Source of the DNA: Dasypus novemcinctus
Taxonomy: Eukaryota > Chordata > Mammalia > Cingulata > Dasypodidae
Reading direction: 5' to 3'
DNA: 64,000 nt
Assembly: GCF_030445035.2 (NCBI RefSeq)
Contig: NC_080677.1
Location: forward strand, 28,593,513-28,657,512
Shown piece by piece: positions 22,460 to 38,270 of the stretch. A program made the translations under genes and the position numbers. Within the stretch, counting starts at the first letter, position 1. Every line of letters starts with the position of its first letter. The notes beneath the pieces were generated by a model, which saw only the letters and a list, made by a program, of their open reading frames with translations, ran no database searches and was not told the origin of the DNA.

Positions 22460-22990
22460 GTATGATGGAGACATGTCAAAAGAACACAGGAGTAGCTTAA
22501 AGGGCCTCATCCGAGCACCAAAGTAAGAAATGATAACAATAGACTATAACCTATGGAATAAAATAAGAACCCATGAATCCACTTATATGTAAATAAAGAA
22601 ATTACAGAAAAGGGAAAGTGTTTCCTTACATTTGAATGCCAACTAATAAATGTAGAAAGAATGGCAAAAATCACCTTATTACAACCAGCATAATAATTAT
22701 TGATTTAGGCAAGAATCATCAATGGATGCTAAAACTAGTGGCTATAACTTTGAAAAGTAACAAGATATGTACACTGTCTACAAGTATCTCTCCGTAAGAT
22801 ACTTACGAATTACAAAGGTGAAAATAGTCACTGTACAGTGGCAAAAGTTAGCTGACACCACACCAACCAGTAACCGAAGGTACCCTCACCAGCAAAGGAA
22901 AAATTGACATCACAGCCCTCCTTATATGATGCACTGAAAGAGACACAACACCACCCTGCCATACTCCTGTCAAAATAATAACAAAAACAA
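22460..22990 (+). repeat. A-rich old repeat, unclassified
   Basis: A-rich plus strand with L1- or DNA-transposon-like phrasing (ATGGATGCTAAAACTAGTGG, GTGAAAATAGTCACTGTACA). No ORF. Origin uncertain. Confidence 0.3.
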
Positions 22991-22999
22991 GGACAACAA

Positions 23000-23400
23000 C
23001 ATCAGTGGCCTAAAAGATGGTCATTTATTTCTCTCTCACATGAAAGTCCAGGGTTCCTGTTTTTCCACGTCATTGGGTGCCCAGTTTCCTTTTTCTTATT
23101 TCTGCACCATGTGTGGCCTTGTCTCACAGTCCAAGATGGCGGCACCCATGTTGCCAGGTAGCAAGATGTAGTAAAGAGGAAGAACGAAAGGCAAAGAACC
23201 CACAGCTACCCCATCTTAGGGAATGTTTCCAGATGCTGACACAGAAACTTCTCCCTTGGATCACAGCTTTGTTACTTTGTCCCTCCTGCTACAAAGGAGG
23301 CTACATAACACAGTCTTGTCTGGGGTGGCCATGTGCCCAGCTCAAAATCCTAATACTATGAAGAAGGAGATAATGGGGATAATGGACAAAGGAGGACAGA
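23000..23400 (+). repeat. Old mammalian interspersed repeat
   Basis: Phrases GTCATTTATTTCTCTCTCAC, GTCCAAGATGGCGGCACCCA and GGGGTGGCCATGTGCCCAGC belong to a widespread mammalian repeat, here antisense-looking (TTTATT near its left end). Family name not assigned. Confidence 0.45.
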
Positions 23401-24224
23401 TAACAAGTCTGAAACACTGGTGGGCTGAAGAACATCTCTGGTTCTTTCTTTAGGAGCTTGAATCATGCTGCCCTGTACACTTACCACACACACAATACAT
23501 GGCCATGTGTGGCCCCAGACAGGCACAGAGCACGGCGCCCATGTCCTGCTGACGCCGATCCCCCCAGCAGGCCGGGGCCTGGCCCACTTCTTTGTTCACA
23601 ACTTCAAGCCCTGATATCATCCCCTGCAAGAAGGGATAGTTGCCTGGAGGACACGGCTCTGTGCCCTCCGTGCTGACATGTGAGCTGATGGGATGGTTAC
23701 AGGGGCTGACCTTTGCTCCTTTGCTTCCTAGATAAGCACATGAAAATGCCATGGGCCAGGAAACAGCCATGTCCTCTGGCCTTGGGCCTCTTCAGAGCTT
23801 GAGGAAAAAGCATAAACTGGGGGTTTTTGAGATGAGCCTGGGGCAGCAGATGGGAGCACTCCTCGGTGTTTCAGATGGAGTCGGAGCATCTTGCCAAGAA
23901 TGGGAGACGACGAGAGGGCCTGCAAGCACGGACAAAGGGAAAAATGGGGACAGCTGAGCCTCCTCGCCAGGGCTCCTCCTGTTCTTCTGGCCTCCGCCTG
24001 CCGTCTCCAGCCACGAGGGGGTGGGGGGTTACAGTCTTGTGTTGGGAGGAGATTGGGACGCTAATAGGGTTTGGGAGCCTATAAAATCTTCGTGGAAGCC
24101 TCTCTCCATCATTTGATTCCCAGAATGTGGTAGCTGGGGTGGGAGACACTCTGTGGATAATAAAATCTCCTGGGATTCTGTCGCCAACAGCCTGTGTCTT
24201 CTGTTTTCTTACCTTGTTCACTTC

Positions 24225-24430
24225 AGGCCCCGAGAGGCTACACCTGTGAAGGGGGAATGGCTCCTAATCAGCCTCAACGCCCACTGCTTTCTTTCCCTCT
24301 GCCAGGAATGGTGAACACTCTGTACCCCATTAGACTGCAGTTGCCTTCTCACTCTTACAGCCCAGCTCAACACTCACCTCCCTGAAGCCTTCCTGGACAT
24401 CCCCCAGGCAGATGACGCCGTTCTCCAGGC
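24225..24430 (+). mobile_element. L2 LINE fragment
   Basis: CTCAACACTCACCTCCCTGAAGCCTTCCTGG followed by a CCAGGCA-rich stretch is typical of the L2 3' part. Confidence 0.5.
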
Positions 24431-24462
24431 ACTCTGTGAGATGACAGTGTGGTGTACAGGAC

Positions 24463-24700
24463 AAGCTCTTAGGGCCTAGAGCTACACCGCCTGGGTTCAT
24501 AAGCCGGGTTCAGCCGCCTTGGAGCTGTGTGACTTTGAGCAAGTCTTTTAAACTACATGCCTCAGTTTCCTCGTCTATAAAATGGGAGTAAATCTTATTA
24601 TATCTTTTGCATAGGGCTATTGTGGGAGCTAAATGAGTTTTTACTTATTTTTAAAAGTACCTGGCGTGTAATAAGTGCTATGAGGGCACTAGCTATTACT
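24463..24700 (+). mobile_element. MIR SINE, nearly complete
   Basis: Sense MIR: TGTGACTTTGAGCAAGTCTT, CCTCAGTTTCCTCGTCTATA, AAATGGGAGTAAATCTTATT, GGGCTATTGTGGGAGCTAAA, TACCTGGCGTGTAATAAGTG in order. Confidence 0.85.
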
Positions 24701-24717
24701 ATTAACGTATGATTTCT

Positions 24718-25119
24718 TTTTTTTTTAAGATTTATTTTATTTCTCTACCCTTCCCTCGCCATTTGTCTGCTCTCTGTGCCCGTTTGCTTTGTGTTCTTCT
24801 GCATCTGCTTGCATTATCTAGCAGCACTAGGAAATAGTCTCTTTTTTGTTGCATCATCTTGATGTGCCAGCTCTCCATGTGTGTGGTGCCACTCCTGGGC
24901 AGGCTGCATTTTTTCATGCAGGGCTGCTCTCCTTGTGGGGCATACTCCCTGCATGTGGGGCATCCCTACGCGGGGGCGCCCCTGCATGGCACGGCACTCC
25001 TTGCACATGGCAGCACTGCACGTGGGCCAGCTCACCACATGGGTCAGGAGGCCCTGGGTTTGAACCCTGGACCCTATGATAGGCAGATGCTCTATCGGTT
25101 GAGCCACATCTGCTTCCCA
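24718..25119 (-). mobile_element. DAS-SINE, divergent subfamily, 10-bp target duplication
   Basis: On the minus strand it opens GGGAAGCAGATGTGGCTCAA with A-box-like TGGCTCAACCGA and B-box GGTTCAAACCC, then the usual DAS body and a T-run (A-tail). TATGATTTCT flanks it at 24708-24717 and 25123-25132. Its tRNA-like head differs from the other copies, so it is probably an older subfamily. Confidence 0.88.
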
Positions 25120-25132
25120 ACATATGATTTCT

Positions 25133-26404
25133 GTGTTTATTATCTCTCCCATCCTCCAGGGAGGGCACTAAAGGAATTTGGCCCAAAAAGGGCCAGGGGA
25201 GGGCCAATCTGCAGAGTGCACTTAGAACGTCTTGAAGGGATAAGTAGAGTCATGGGAGGAGGGAGACACAGGAGAGATCCCAAACTGGAACTACCCCCGA
25301 AGAGAGGTGGTGAGGGGTAAAATGCACCCGGGGGGGGCCCCAGGTCCCTGGGGAGCCTCTTCCGCCTCAGGACTTGGGGAGGGGTGCCTCCAGCCACCAT
25401 GCTGATCATACTCTCTCCTGTCTTCCCACACTGGTGTCCAAGAAACAGCCGTGCCGCCAGGGACAGAGAGAGCAGGGAATGGGGGAGGGAGTCCTGACTT
25501 CTAGGAGCAGGCGCCCACCCAGCTCCCTACAGACCCACCGAGGGACCTGAGAAAGAGGTTGGAGGCGTGAGGGTGGGAGCATGCCCCGTCAAGTCCCGGG
25601 GAGCCATGCCACATTTGGAGCATGTGCTTTCTCTGGGGAGGGGAGGGGGCTCAGGTTGGATCTGATACTGACCCTGGAGTCCCAGGTTTCTTGCTCCTGC
25701 CAAGCCCACGGGCGTCCTGAAGCTGCCAGGGAGAATAGAATGAGGAGGCCGAGGAGGCCCCAGGAAACCAAGTTTGCCGTGAAGGAGCAAAGGCTATGCT
25801 TAACCCAAAAAGAAGGTGGCAGAGGCTGGTGGCTGGTGAGCTCGTTCTCATGCCAGCCTACTTTCCCTCAGCCCACCTCCACTACACAGACTGGAAAAGT
25901 AATGTACTTCCTTTTCTAGTCGGGCTTGCTGCTAGTGAAGAGGCACAAGACATGCTGAAGTCTGCAAAGAGGCTGCTGATGAGAAGGATTGAGATCATGA
26001 ATGAAGCCCCCTTTTCACCCATATCCCTGCCTTGAACCTAAGCATGATGCCTGGTGCTCTAGAAGCCATCTTGTGACCATGAGGAAAGGCCAAACTAAGT
26101 GCAGAGATTCTAACTCTGTTACCTCTGAGTCATTGAACCAGCACTGTTATCTGAGAAGTTTAAATGCAGTCGGGTAAAACCACCACATTTGGGTTTTGTA
26201 TTGTTTGCACTCCCAACTAAGACAGCAGAATGCCCCATCATCCTCGGTAGGTAGGAGTTTAGTGAATTACTACATAAAACGAATCAACAAAAGGCCCAGA
26301 TCCACCTCCCCTGCTCCTAAACAGAAGACTCCTTGCTGGGACCACTATGGAACGTTCTTCCTCAAAGACTCCGGAGCCTCATCAGCATACCACTTCTGCC
26401 ACTG
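25133..26404. other. Intergenic downstream of INMT
   Basis: GC-rich left half, no repeat or exon recognised. Nothing supported. Confidence 0.5.
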
Positions 26405-26424
26405 GGTACAGCGAAACAAAGTGT

Positions 26425-26430
26425 TTTATT
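26425..26430 (-). promoter_or_regulatory. INMT: Polyadenylation signal AATAAA, probable INMT 3' end
   Basis: TTTATT on the plus strand gives AATAAA on the minus strand within TTCAATAAAACAC, followed by a G/T-rich stretch. No other AATAAA was found between here and the INMT stop. Confidence 0.5.
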
Positions 26431-27117
26431 GAAGCATGTGGGGAGTACAAGTTGTCTGGAATGACAGGTGGATAGCACAGTCCCTCAGCCCAGCTGGCGC
26501 AGTTGAAGGAGAGGCAGCTCTCACCAGACCCTGCAGAGTTCCCTCTTCCCCCAGGACACCGGCTGGCTCTGCACCCTGAGCCCCCCAGGGAGCACCATCT
26601 CCGGTTTGGGTTCTCTGGCTTCTGCTTATCGGGACAGATCACCCTCTTCGGGTGATTCTGCCTTTGTAAGGGGAGACTGGTTTTCACCTCCCTTTTCTGG
26701 GCACAGTCAGCCTACCGCCTGGCAGAAGCCATCCCCTTTTTGTCTGCCTCAGCAGAAACTTCATCTGTGTTCACAACATCCTGCTTGCCAAGGTCAGTTT
26801 TTTTCCAAAAGACCTCATTTTAGCCCCTTTCCCTCCCATCCTAGACATGGGCTCGCAGAGTCTCCGTGACTGCTGGAACCCTTTCTCCCTCCACCTTGAG
26901 CATTCCTGAATATGATACCTCTCCAGCCCAGCGCAGAGAGGTTTCCACTTACACATTTGGAGAAGAGCGGGGGTCTGTATTGTCCCAGGGATAAAGCCTG
27001 ACCTGGCAAATGCAGTTCTGCTGCTAGGATTTACTGTTGCTGGGGCAAGCCTGTCTGGGAGACCCAAGGGGACGGGGAGCCTCCCAGGTCCTTCCAAGCC
27101 TGGAGTTCACCTAGTGG

Positions 27118-27260
27118 AGTCCGGAAATCCAGGTTCTCACCCGAACTTTGTGGTTTTCTGTGTTCTATCTGGGCAAGTTACTCACCCTCTCAGGACCTCC
27201 GCTTCCAGGAATGTAAAATTAAGAGATCGGACTACATAATTTCAAAGGGCCTTTCCGGCT
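27118..27260 (+). mobile_element. MIR SINE in the INMT 3' UTR
   Basis: Sense MIR: TCTGGGCAAGTTACTCACCC TCTCAGG.. and AATGTAAAATTAAGAGATCG. It is antisense to the INMT transcript. Confidence 0.65.
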
Positions 27261-27302
27261 CTGGCCCTTTAGGAAAATAATGTCAAAAGGCCAATTTGTA
27301 CA

Positions 27303-27462
27303 AAACCTCTTACTTTGCAAAGCCCTTTCACATCAATGATTTCCTGCTCCTAGAACGCTTTGGTAGGTTATCAAATTAAGCCACTTCGCTTCACAGAGAA
27401 GTGAAAGACTCACTCAAGGCCACCCAGCAAATTAATGGCAAGACAGGGACTAGAATCCGGGT
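27303..27462 (-). mobile_element. MIR SINE in the INMT 3' UTR, opposite orientation
   Basis: Antisense MIR: TTCACAGAGAAGTGAAAGAC, AAGGCCACCCAGCAAATTAA, GGGACTAGAATCCGGG. With the preceding MIR it forms a diverged inverted pair about 40 bases apart. Confidence 0.65.
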
Positions 27463-28417
27463 GTCCCGATGCTTATCAGGGTTGCTGTGTCCAGTTGTGC
27501 AGGCTGTGTCCTGCAGAGAGGTGCTGTGGAGAGGCACGAGATGCAGGCAGCTGATGGATGTGCAGCGCCTTAAGGAAAGGGCACTTTTCTCTAACTCATC
27601 TGACCGAGAAAGGGACACCTTGTTCTCCTCCCCGAAGGGCAGAGAGCCCCTGTTCTCAACCAGCACAGCTGTGTCCATCTCTACGACTGCCTTTCCCTGA
27701 TTTGTACAAAGGCACCCCCTGCGCTAGCAACAGCGCTGACTCTCGGGCTGCGCCCCCTCCCATCTGGGCTGAAAGGAATAGAGTCACCAGGTAAAATAGA
27801 AGACATCCGGTGAATCTGAATGTCTGATAAGCAATGAATAATTTTTGAGGATAACTATGACCCGTGCAACATTGTTATTTGCTAAATCTGGCAACCTTGG
27901 TCCAGAGGCAGAGGCTAGTGCTGGAGCCAACTCGAATCAGCTCCTGAGAGCCAATTGTTCCGTTTTCAGGAATTTGGGGAGCCACCATTTATAGCCTGAA
28001 ATCGACCAGAGCCAGAGTATTTACACCGCGGAAACTGCCAATTGTCACAAATCAGGTACGCCCCCCACCCCAGCTGATTTTTAAACATTGACCAACCTGC
28101 CACTGCCTGGAGGTTTCCCTGTCGGTAGAATATTGGATAAAAATGTTGAAAGCTTGGAAGTCAGAGAGCATCTGAGAGAAGCTGGGAGCCTTAGTATACT
28201 AGAAAATGGACTATCCCACTCCTAGAGTCCTAGAACAAGGCACCCTGGAAACTTAGAATTCTAAAACAAGGATGTTAGAACCTCAGAATCTCAGAAGACG
28301 GAACGTTAGTATTGGAAGCAGGGGCCGCTCAAGCTGACCGGATCCTACCCCGTCTCTACCGCATCTAGCTGGGCTGAGGCCTCAGGGCTTGGCCAGCCCC
28401 CCGGCGGACCCCCCAGC

Positions 28418-32850
<4,433 letters not shown>

Positions 32851-32854
32851 ATGC

Positions 32855-33315
32855 ATTCTCCTGGGAATCTACTTTCTCCCTCCATGAATCTACTTATTCT
32901 AGAGATTTCGTACCAGTGGAATCACACAGTATCTGTCCTTTGGTGTCTGGCTTTTCACCTGGCAGAATGTTTTCAAGGTTCGTCTTACATTGTAGCATGG
33001 ATGGCACTCCCTTCCTTTTTAAAGCTGAATAATATTCCGTTGGATGAAAATTTCACATTTTGTATATGCGTGCATCTGCCAATGGACACAGATTGTTTCC
33101 ACCTTTTGGCTATTGTGAATAGCGCTGCTCTGAACAGTGGTGTACTAGTATCTGCTTGAGTCCCTGTTTTCAATGCTCTTGGCTATCTACCTAGGAGGAG
33201 AACTGCCAAGTCAAATGGTAATTCTACACTAACTTTCTGAGGAGCGACCAAAGTGTTTTCCAGGGCAGTTGCACTATTTTACATTCCCACTAGCAACATA
33301 TGACGGTTCCTATGT
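32855..33315 (-). mobile_element. L1 LINE 3' part, antisense
   Basis: GTGGAATCACACAGTATCTG, AGCTGAATAATATTCCGTTG, TTGTTTCCACCTTTTGGCTA, TTGTGAATAGCGCTGCTCTG and TTTACATTCCCACTAGCAAC are typical of the antisense end of L1 ORF2. Degenerate. Confidence 0.85.
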
Positions 33316-34102
33316 GATTCATTTTTTTAATAAGTTTAATAGAGGTCCTACTTTATTCTCTTCCAACGATGTAGGCAGTTGTGTCATCACCATTTATACA
33401 TAATCTACCCTTTCCTCCCTGAACTGAAATGTCACAGAGTACAGACTCTTCATTTCAGAAAAAGGGGAAATTTATATTGGACACAGTAAAACTACAGGAA
33501 TTAAGATGAAAGATTGATTAGAGTTTCTGTTCTGATTGAAATGTTTCCCCATGGACGCCAACTCTAAAGCCTGAAAAGTAAGTGTTAACTGTGTTTGAGC
33601 AGAAGTGGCAGGACTAAAAAGGCCTCATCCCAGACAGTGAGGCAGCTCCTCAGAAATGCAGGGTCTGCGTGACCGTAACACAGCATCTGCCTCTCAGCCT
33701 GGCCACCAGCTGGCTGCTGGGCGTTGAATTCTAGCCGCACGGCTAAGGCACATGCACTTCCAGTTATGTTTCTAAAGCGTCTTTCCTGGACATGTTCTGG
33801 GAGGTGTTGGAGTAGAGGTTAGCTCAGCAAGGTGTGGAGACACAGAAAGTCAGGGTGGGAAAGTCCCTTGTAGTTTGATGGGTAGAAGATGAGGTTTAGA
33901 GTCCGTTTTTATTTTGGCTTTGGACGCAGGGCCTTGGATTTGTTGTTGTTGCTGTTGAATCTTTTTATGAGTAATCCATATTTCTTACCCAATGTCACCT
34001 GATATCAAACTGACCTTGTATTTGTATTATAACCTCACGGGAAAAAAAGAGAATGCCTATATGGCCCGTTTACATCAGACTTAGACATTGCATTAAAGAA
34101 TG

Positions 34103-34287
34103 CACTTCGGTGCCCTCATTTCTAAGGAGGTATGCTACTATCTATCTGCCTTTCGACTGCTGAAAATCTGGTACATGCTAGATGCTAAGGTGTGAAAGCC
34201 TTTCCAAGGTGTCTGCCTTCACGCTGCTCTTTACAGCATCTGTGGGAGAGGCCCCAGGCTTTGCCCACTTGAAAATCACCCTCGACT
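34103..34287 (+). repeat. Local duplicated segment, left copy
   Basis: About 185 bases similar to 35194-35376. Shared blocks: CCCTCATTTCTAAGG, GACTGCTGAAA, CTAGATGCTAAGG, GAAAGCCTTTCCAAGGTGTC, GCCTTCACGCTGCT, GAGGCCCCAGG, CTCGACTTT. Function and family unknown. Confidence 0.8.
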
Positions 34288-35193
34288 TTTTATACTCACT
34301 CCTCCCATGCCAGCCACACTTTAAAATATTTTTAAGGAACATCTTTGCTTTTTCAGACACATGCACAACAGCCACAGAGAGTTCTGCAGGCAGATTTTTC
34401 ATCCAGCAAGCATTGCGGCCCCACAGGGTTACCCCCCACCCGGTTCCCATGACAGCAGGCACAGGTGATGGCAGGAAGTGTTTTGAAATGGTGACATGGG
34501 ATTGTGACACTCACCCATCTTCTTGGCAACAACCAAAAATTAGGAGTATTCCAGATGTCTCCTTACTCCCGAGTTCAGCCTCTCAAATGAGTAGAAACAT
34601 TTTTTTGTACTTGTATTTACATTTAGTATCTGGTCCAAAATCAGACTGGTATTGTTACCCAGCTTGAGTTCACCGAATCAAAGATATAGGATATGAATAT
34701 TTTGTGTATAATTTTCAATCAAAATTAATAGAATCAAAGGTCAGCACAGCAAAACTATGTCTAAACTCTAGGTAGTGGTCTGCTAATTACCTGCTATATT
34801 TAATAACAAAGGTCAATAAAATAAAACATGTTTTTCCATGGGAGGAAATTTGACCTGGTAAATTTCAGTATCTATTTGTGATGTAAAAGTAGACAGCTGG
34901 TGAAGTAAATTTCAAACCACAAGACTCCACTTATTTTCCTTTCTCTCTCAAAAAGTGCACTTTCTATTTTGACCACTTGACATTATAAGTGAGGTGGTAA
35001 GTGGTAGCATTTTTCTCTGGGTTTTATTTTGGTCTGGACTCCACCTAATGGGTTAACCTCAAAAGGAACACCTCCCAGGACTGAACAAGCTCTTGGGTGG
35101 GCACTTTCTCTACGAGTCTAACATTTCTGCTGTCCCCAAGATCATCCCGAGGGGCTTGGAGTTTAACCTGGACCCCATTTCCTATTGCAGGGC

Positions 35194-35376
35194 CACTTCA
35201 GTTCCCTCATTTCTAAGGCGGCATATTACCACCCGTCTACCTTTTGACTGCTGAAAGCTCTGGCGCTCTAGATGCTAAGGGGGAAAGCCTTTCCAAGGTG
35301 TCGGCCTTCACGCTGCTGTCTACAGCATCGGTGGGGGAGGCCCCAGGATTGCCCACTTGCAAACCACACTCGACTT
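35194..35376 (+). repeat. Local duplicated segment, right copy
   Basis: Direct repeat of 34103-34287, starting 1091 bases further on. The blocks are in the same order, and I judge identity at over 80 percent. The right copy is followed by an antisense L1 end. Confidence 0.8.
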
Positions 35377-35429
35377 TGCTGATGGAAATTGCTTTGCTCT
35401 TTACTGAATTTTGGAAAGAGCATTCACAT

Positions 35430-35605
35430 TTTTTTAAACTAAACGTTTTTATTTTGAGATAACCGTAGACTCACATGCAGTTGTAAGAAACCTTCCAGAG
35501 AGGTCCCACGTACCCTTTGCCACTCTCCCCGCAATGGTGGCCGCTTGCAAAATCACAGGATAATATTACGTTCGGGACATTGACAATGACGCAAGTCATC
35601 GACTT
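35430..35605 (-). mobile_element. L1 LINE 3' end, antisense
   Basis: TTTTTATTTTGAGATAACCG, AGACTCACATGCAGTTGTAA, AATCACAGGATAATATTACG. Antisense L1 3' UTR pattern. Confidence 0.75.
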
Positions 35606-36885
35606 CTGCCCTAATCAAGAGGAAAAAAACAAGAGTGGATGGAGTAAACAGGATCAAAGACGGGAGGGAATGGTTAACCAAGTTAAGGACAAACGGTTGC
35701 CAAGAACACGCTCACTGACCTTGGCCATGAAATCTTGAAATCTGAGTCCTGCTTCCCCACCCTAAGGGGCCTTCCTGCTCTGGTTTTCATTTTCCCACCA
35801 AACCCCACGAGTGAAGATGCCCGACCTACTGTAGACCGTCGGTCTCCCAGTCTTCGCCTGTCTCTTTGCCCTGTCTCTCTATCTCTTTGCCTTTCTGTCT
35901 CTCTCCTGTCCCTGTGTCTCTGTCTCCGGTGTATTCTCTCGCCCCCATCCCCAGCAGTGTCAGTGCTCCCTGCCTCACCTCTCAGGAACCGAGAACACCC
36001 CCGAGATGTGCAGGGAGCCCATGGCTTTCCCCGTTCTTGGTAAGGTACCAGCCGGAGGAACTCCAGCCGGCCCAGCTAGCACTGCGGCCCTGCTGCATTT
36101 GGTCTGAGCTTCCCCCCGAGAGCCTGGGCCAGGGAGACTGTGAAACTCCTGGTGTCAGAGGCTGGGAGAGCAGGATGGGGAAGCCAGACGGAGGGGCAGG
36201 ACACGGCAAGGATGGAGACAAAGCTGTGCATGGGGAGAGCACTAGGAGCAAGAGTTCGAGCCCTGGGGCCACTTAAGGGCCTCCTCCCCCTTCAACTTGG
36301 GCACTGGGGCCGAAATTGAAATCCCAAAATTTTACCCGGGAAACCTCTTCTAAACCTCTTCGGGTGAGTAGCTGGGCTCCAAACTGGGGGAGTGCGGGGC
36401 GCCACCTGTGGGGAAGAGTTGCTGGACGGGGTGAGGGGCCCCGTCCTCCTGGGCCACTGCCCCAGCAAGGACGTCGCGAAGGCTGAGTCCCCGCCACCGG
36501 CGTGAGCCCACGAGGGCCCCCGCTAGCCGGCAGCTTCGGGGACCGGGCCCCGGGACCGCAGGCCAGGGAGCAGGGCCACAGTCTCTGAGTCGGCCTCCGT
36601 TTTCTCGTCTCTAAGTTCAGGGACGGGAACCCCAGCCCTGCCTGGCCCACAGGCTCACACTAGGGGAAGTGAGAGAACAGAAGTGAGCTCCCCACCTGCC
36701 CTCTGCCCCCGTGCTGAGAGGCCTTTAAGTCGGCTTTGTAGCCTGAGCAGGGCTGTGGATCCTCCTGAGCGCGCAGGTGGAATAAACACACTCACACAGC
36801 TACTCATAATTCTTATGCAAGATTGAGAGAGTTGATAACACCCAAAGCCAAACCAACAAAACCCAGACTACAAATCCCTGCTTGG
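35606..36885. other. Intergenic, includes a TCTCTG-rich tract
   Basis: A pyrimidine-rich TCTCTTTGCC/TGTCTCTCTC tract lies at 35860-35945. The rest is GC rich with no recognised feature. Confidence 0.5.
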
Positions 36886-36889
36886 GGAA

Positions 36890-37035
36890 TCAGAGCTGGG
36901 TGAGCCAGCAAAGATTCTTGTCCAAGTTCCTCAGTGCAAAAAGGGGAGACTGAGGCTGGGAAAGGTGCCTGTTTCAGGTCAGACAGCTGGTCAGTGGCAA
37001 CAGCAAGACTTCAACTCAGCTGATTCCGGGATGCC
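36890..37035 (-). mobile_element. MIR SINE fragment
   Basis: AAAAAGGGGAGACTGAGGCT, GTCAGACAGCTGGTCAGTGG and CAAGACTTCAACTCAGC follow the antisense MIR order. Confidence 0.6.
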
Positions 37036-38270
37036 ATGCATAGTTGGGCAGGGTGCGCACTGTACAACTCTAGGGGTTGCTCAGTCACTCTGCAAACCTC
37101 TCTCTGTCATCAGTGCCAAGAAATGTATAGCAAAAAACATCCACAGGAATATGGAGGAAAGGATGCTTACTGCTCTCCCCCCAAAAAATCTGAGGAGACT
37201 TGCTGGAACAGGAATATTGAAACTGGGCCTCAAAACACGGACAGGTGGGTTTCAATGGAGAATGGAGCAGGGAGAAGAGGACTTAGTGACTCTGAGGCAA
37301 AGCTCATTTCTCCCCAATCCTCACCACAGCCCCCGCCTCCCTGATGAGACAAGGCCAGTTACGAGCCAGCTGGCTCAGTCCTCAGCCCTAGCCTTCTCCG
37401 TAGCAGAGATGGTGCCCTTTCCCAAGTTGTTTTAAGCCCAGAGTCAGAACAGCGTTGGAAATAATCCAGCTTGTGCTGGGCAAGCAGTCTTAAGGTTTTC
37501 CAAAGTGCAGAGCTTGTCCTTCCAGGTCCCCGGCAGCCTCCCTTAAAGAAGCCAGTGGGGCTCGGCGTGTGCCAGGCCGTGCCCCCTCCTCCAGCTGTCG
37601 CTCAGCCGGGCCCTGCGCCAGCCCCACGCCTGGCCCCCGCACGTGGCCTGGGAGCAACGCGGAAGCAGGCCAGGTCTCCCCTGCACCACCCTCCCCGATG
37701 GCACCCCAGGGCAGCAGGGCTGGGGTTCTCCTCTATTTGCCCAGACCTGGCCAATGCTGTTTCCTGCAGGAGGAGTGGGGGGCGGGGGGTGACATCTGAC
37801 CAACATCCTCTGGGAGCTGCAGAAGTGCAGACGAGCCCGGTTCCTGATTCTGGTCCCCGCCCGGGCGATAGGTGTGTGAGCAGGAGGGAGACAGGCAGCA
37901 CGCAGCTGTCCCCACATGGCCCCTGCCCTGTCCCCATGCACAGACTCTCAGCACTGACCCCTCTGAGCACTGTGCCCACCCTGGCTCACAGAGAGCAAAT
38001 GTTACAACCGCACAGGAGCCCAGGGGGACAGGTGGCAATTCTGGTCCTGATTCCCCAGGGGAGGAGACTGAGGCCCTGGCCCAGACCTGACCTTTTAGTC
38101 CACCTTAGAGCTGGGACGAAGGCAGAGCTTAAGATTCCTGCCCAATGCCTGGAGCACAGGGCCCTAACCCAGCGCGGGGCTGGGGGCTTCTACGCAAGGG
38201 GGCCTTGGCGTCTGGAATCAATCCATGAGCCATGCAGGCTCCCCATGGAGCTCACACCCACTAACAGAGA
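37036..38270. other. Intergenic, GC rich
   Basis: A long open frame (37471-38337, plus) exists but overlaps equally long minus-strand frames and shows no protein family signature. Possible short MIR remnant at 38040-38100. Nothing supported. Confidence 0.5.

Larger units (their letters stand above)
26405..28417 (-). other. INMT: Probable INMT 3' untranslated region
   Basis: From the INMT stop down to the first canonical AATAAA that I find on the minus strand. The length, about 2 kb, is in keeping with the long 3' UTR of INMT mRNAs known from other mammals. It contains two MIR copies in opposite orientation (about 27118-27260 and 27303-27462), and its last few hundred bases look unique. The exact 3' end is inferred. 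Confidence 0.5.
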
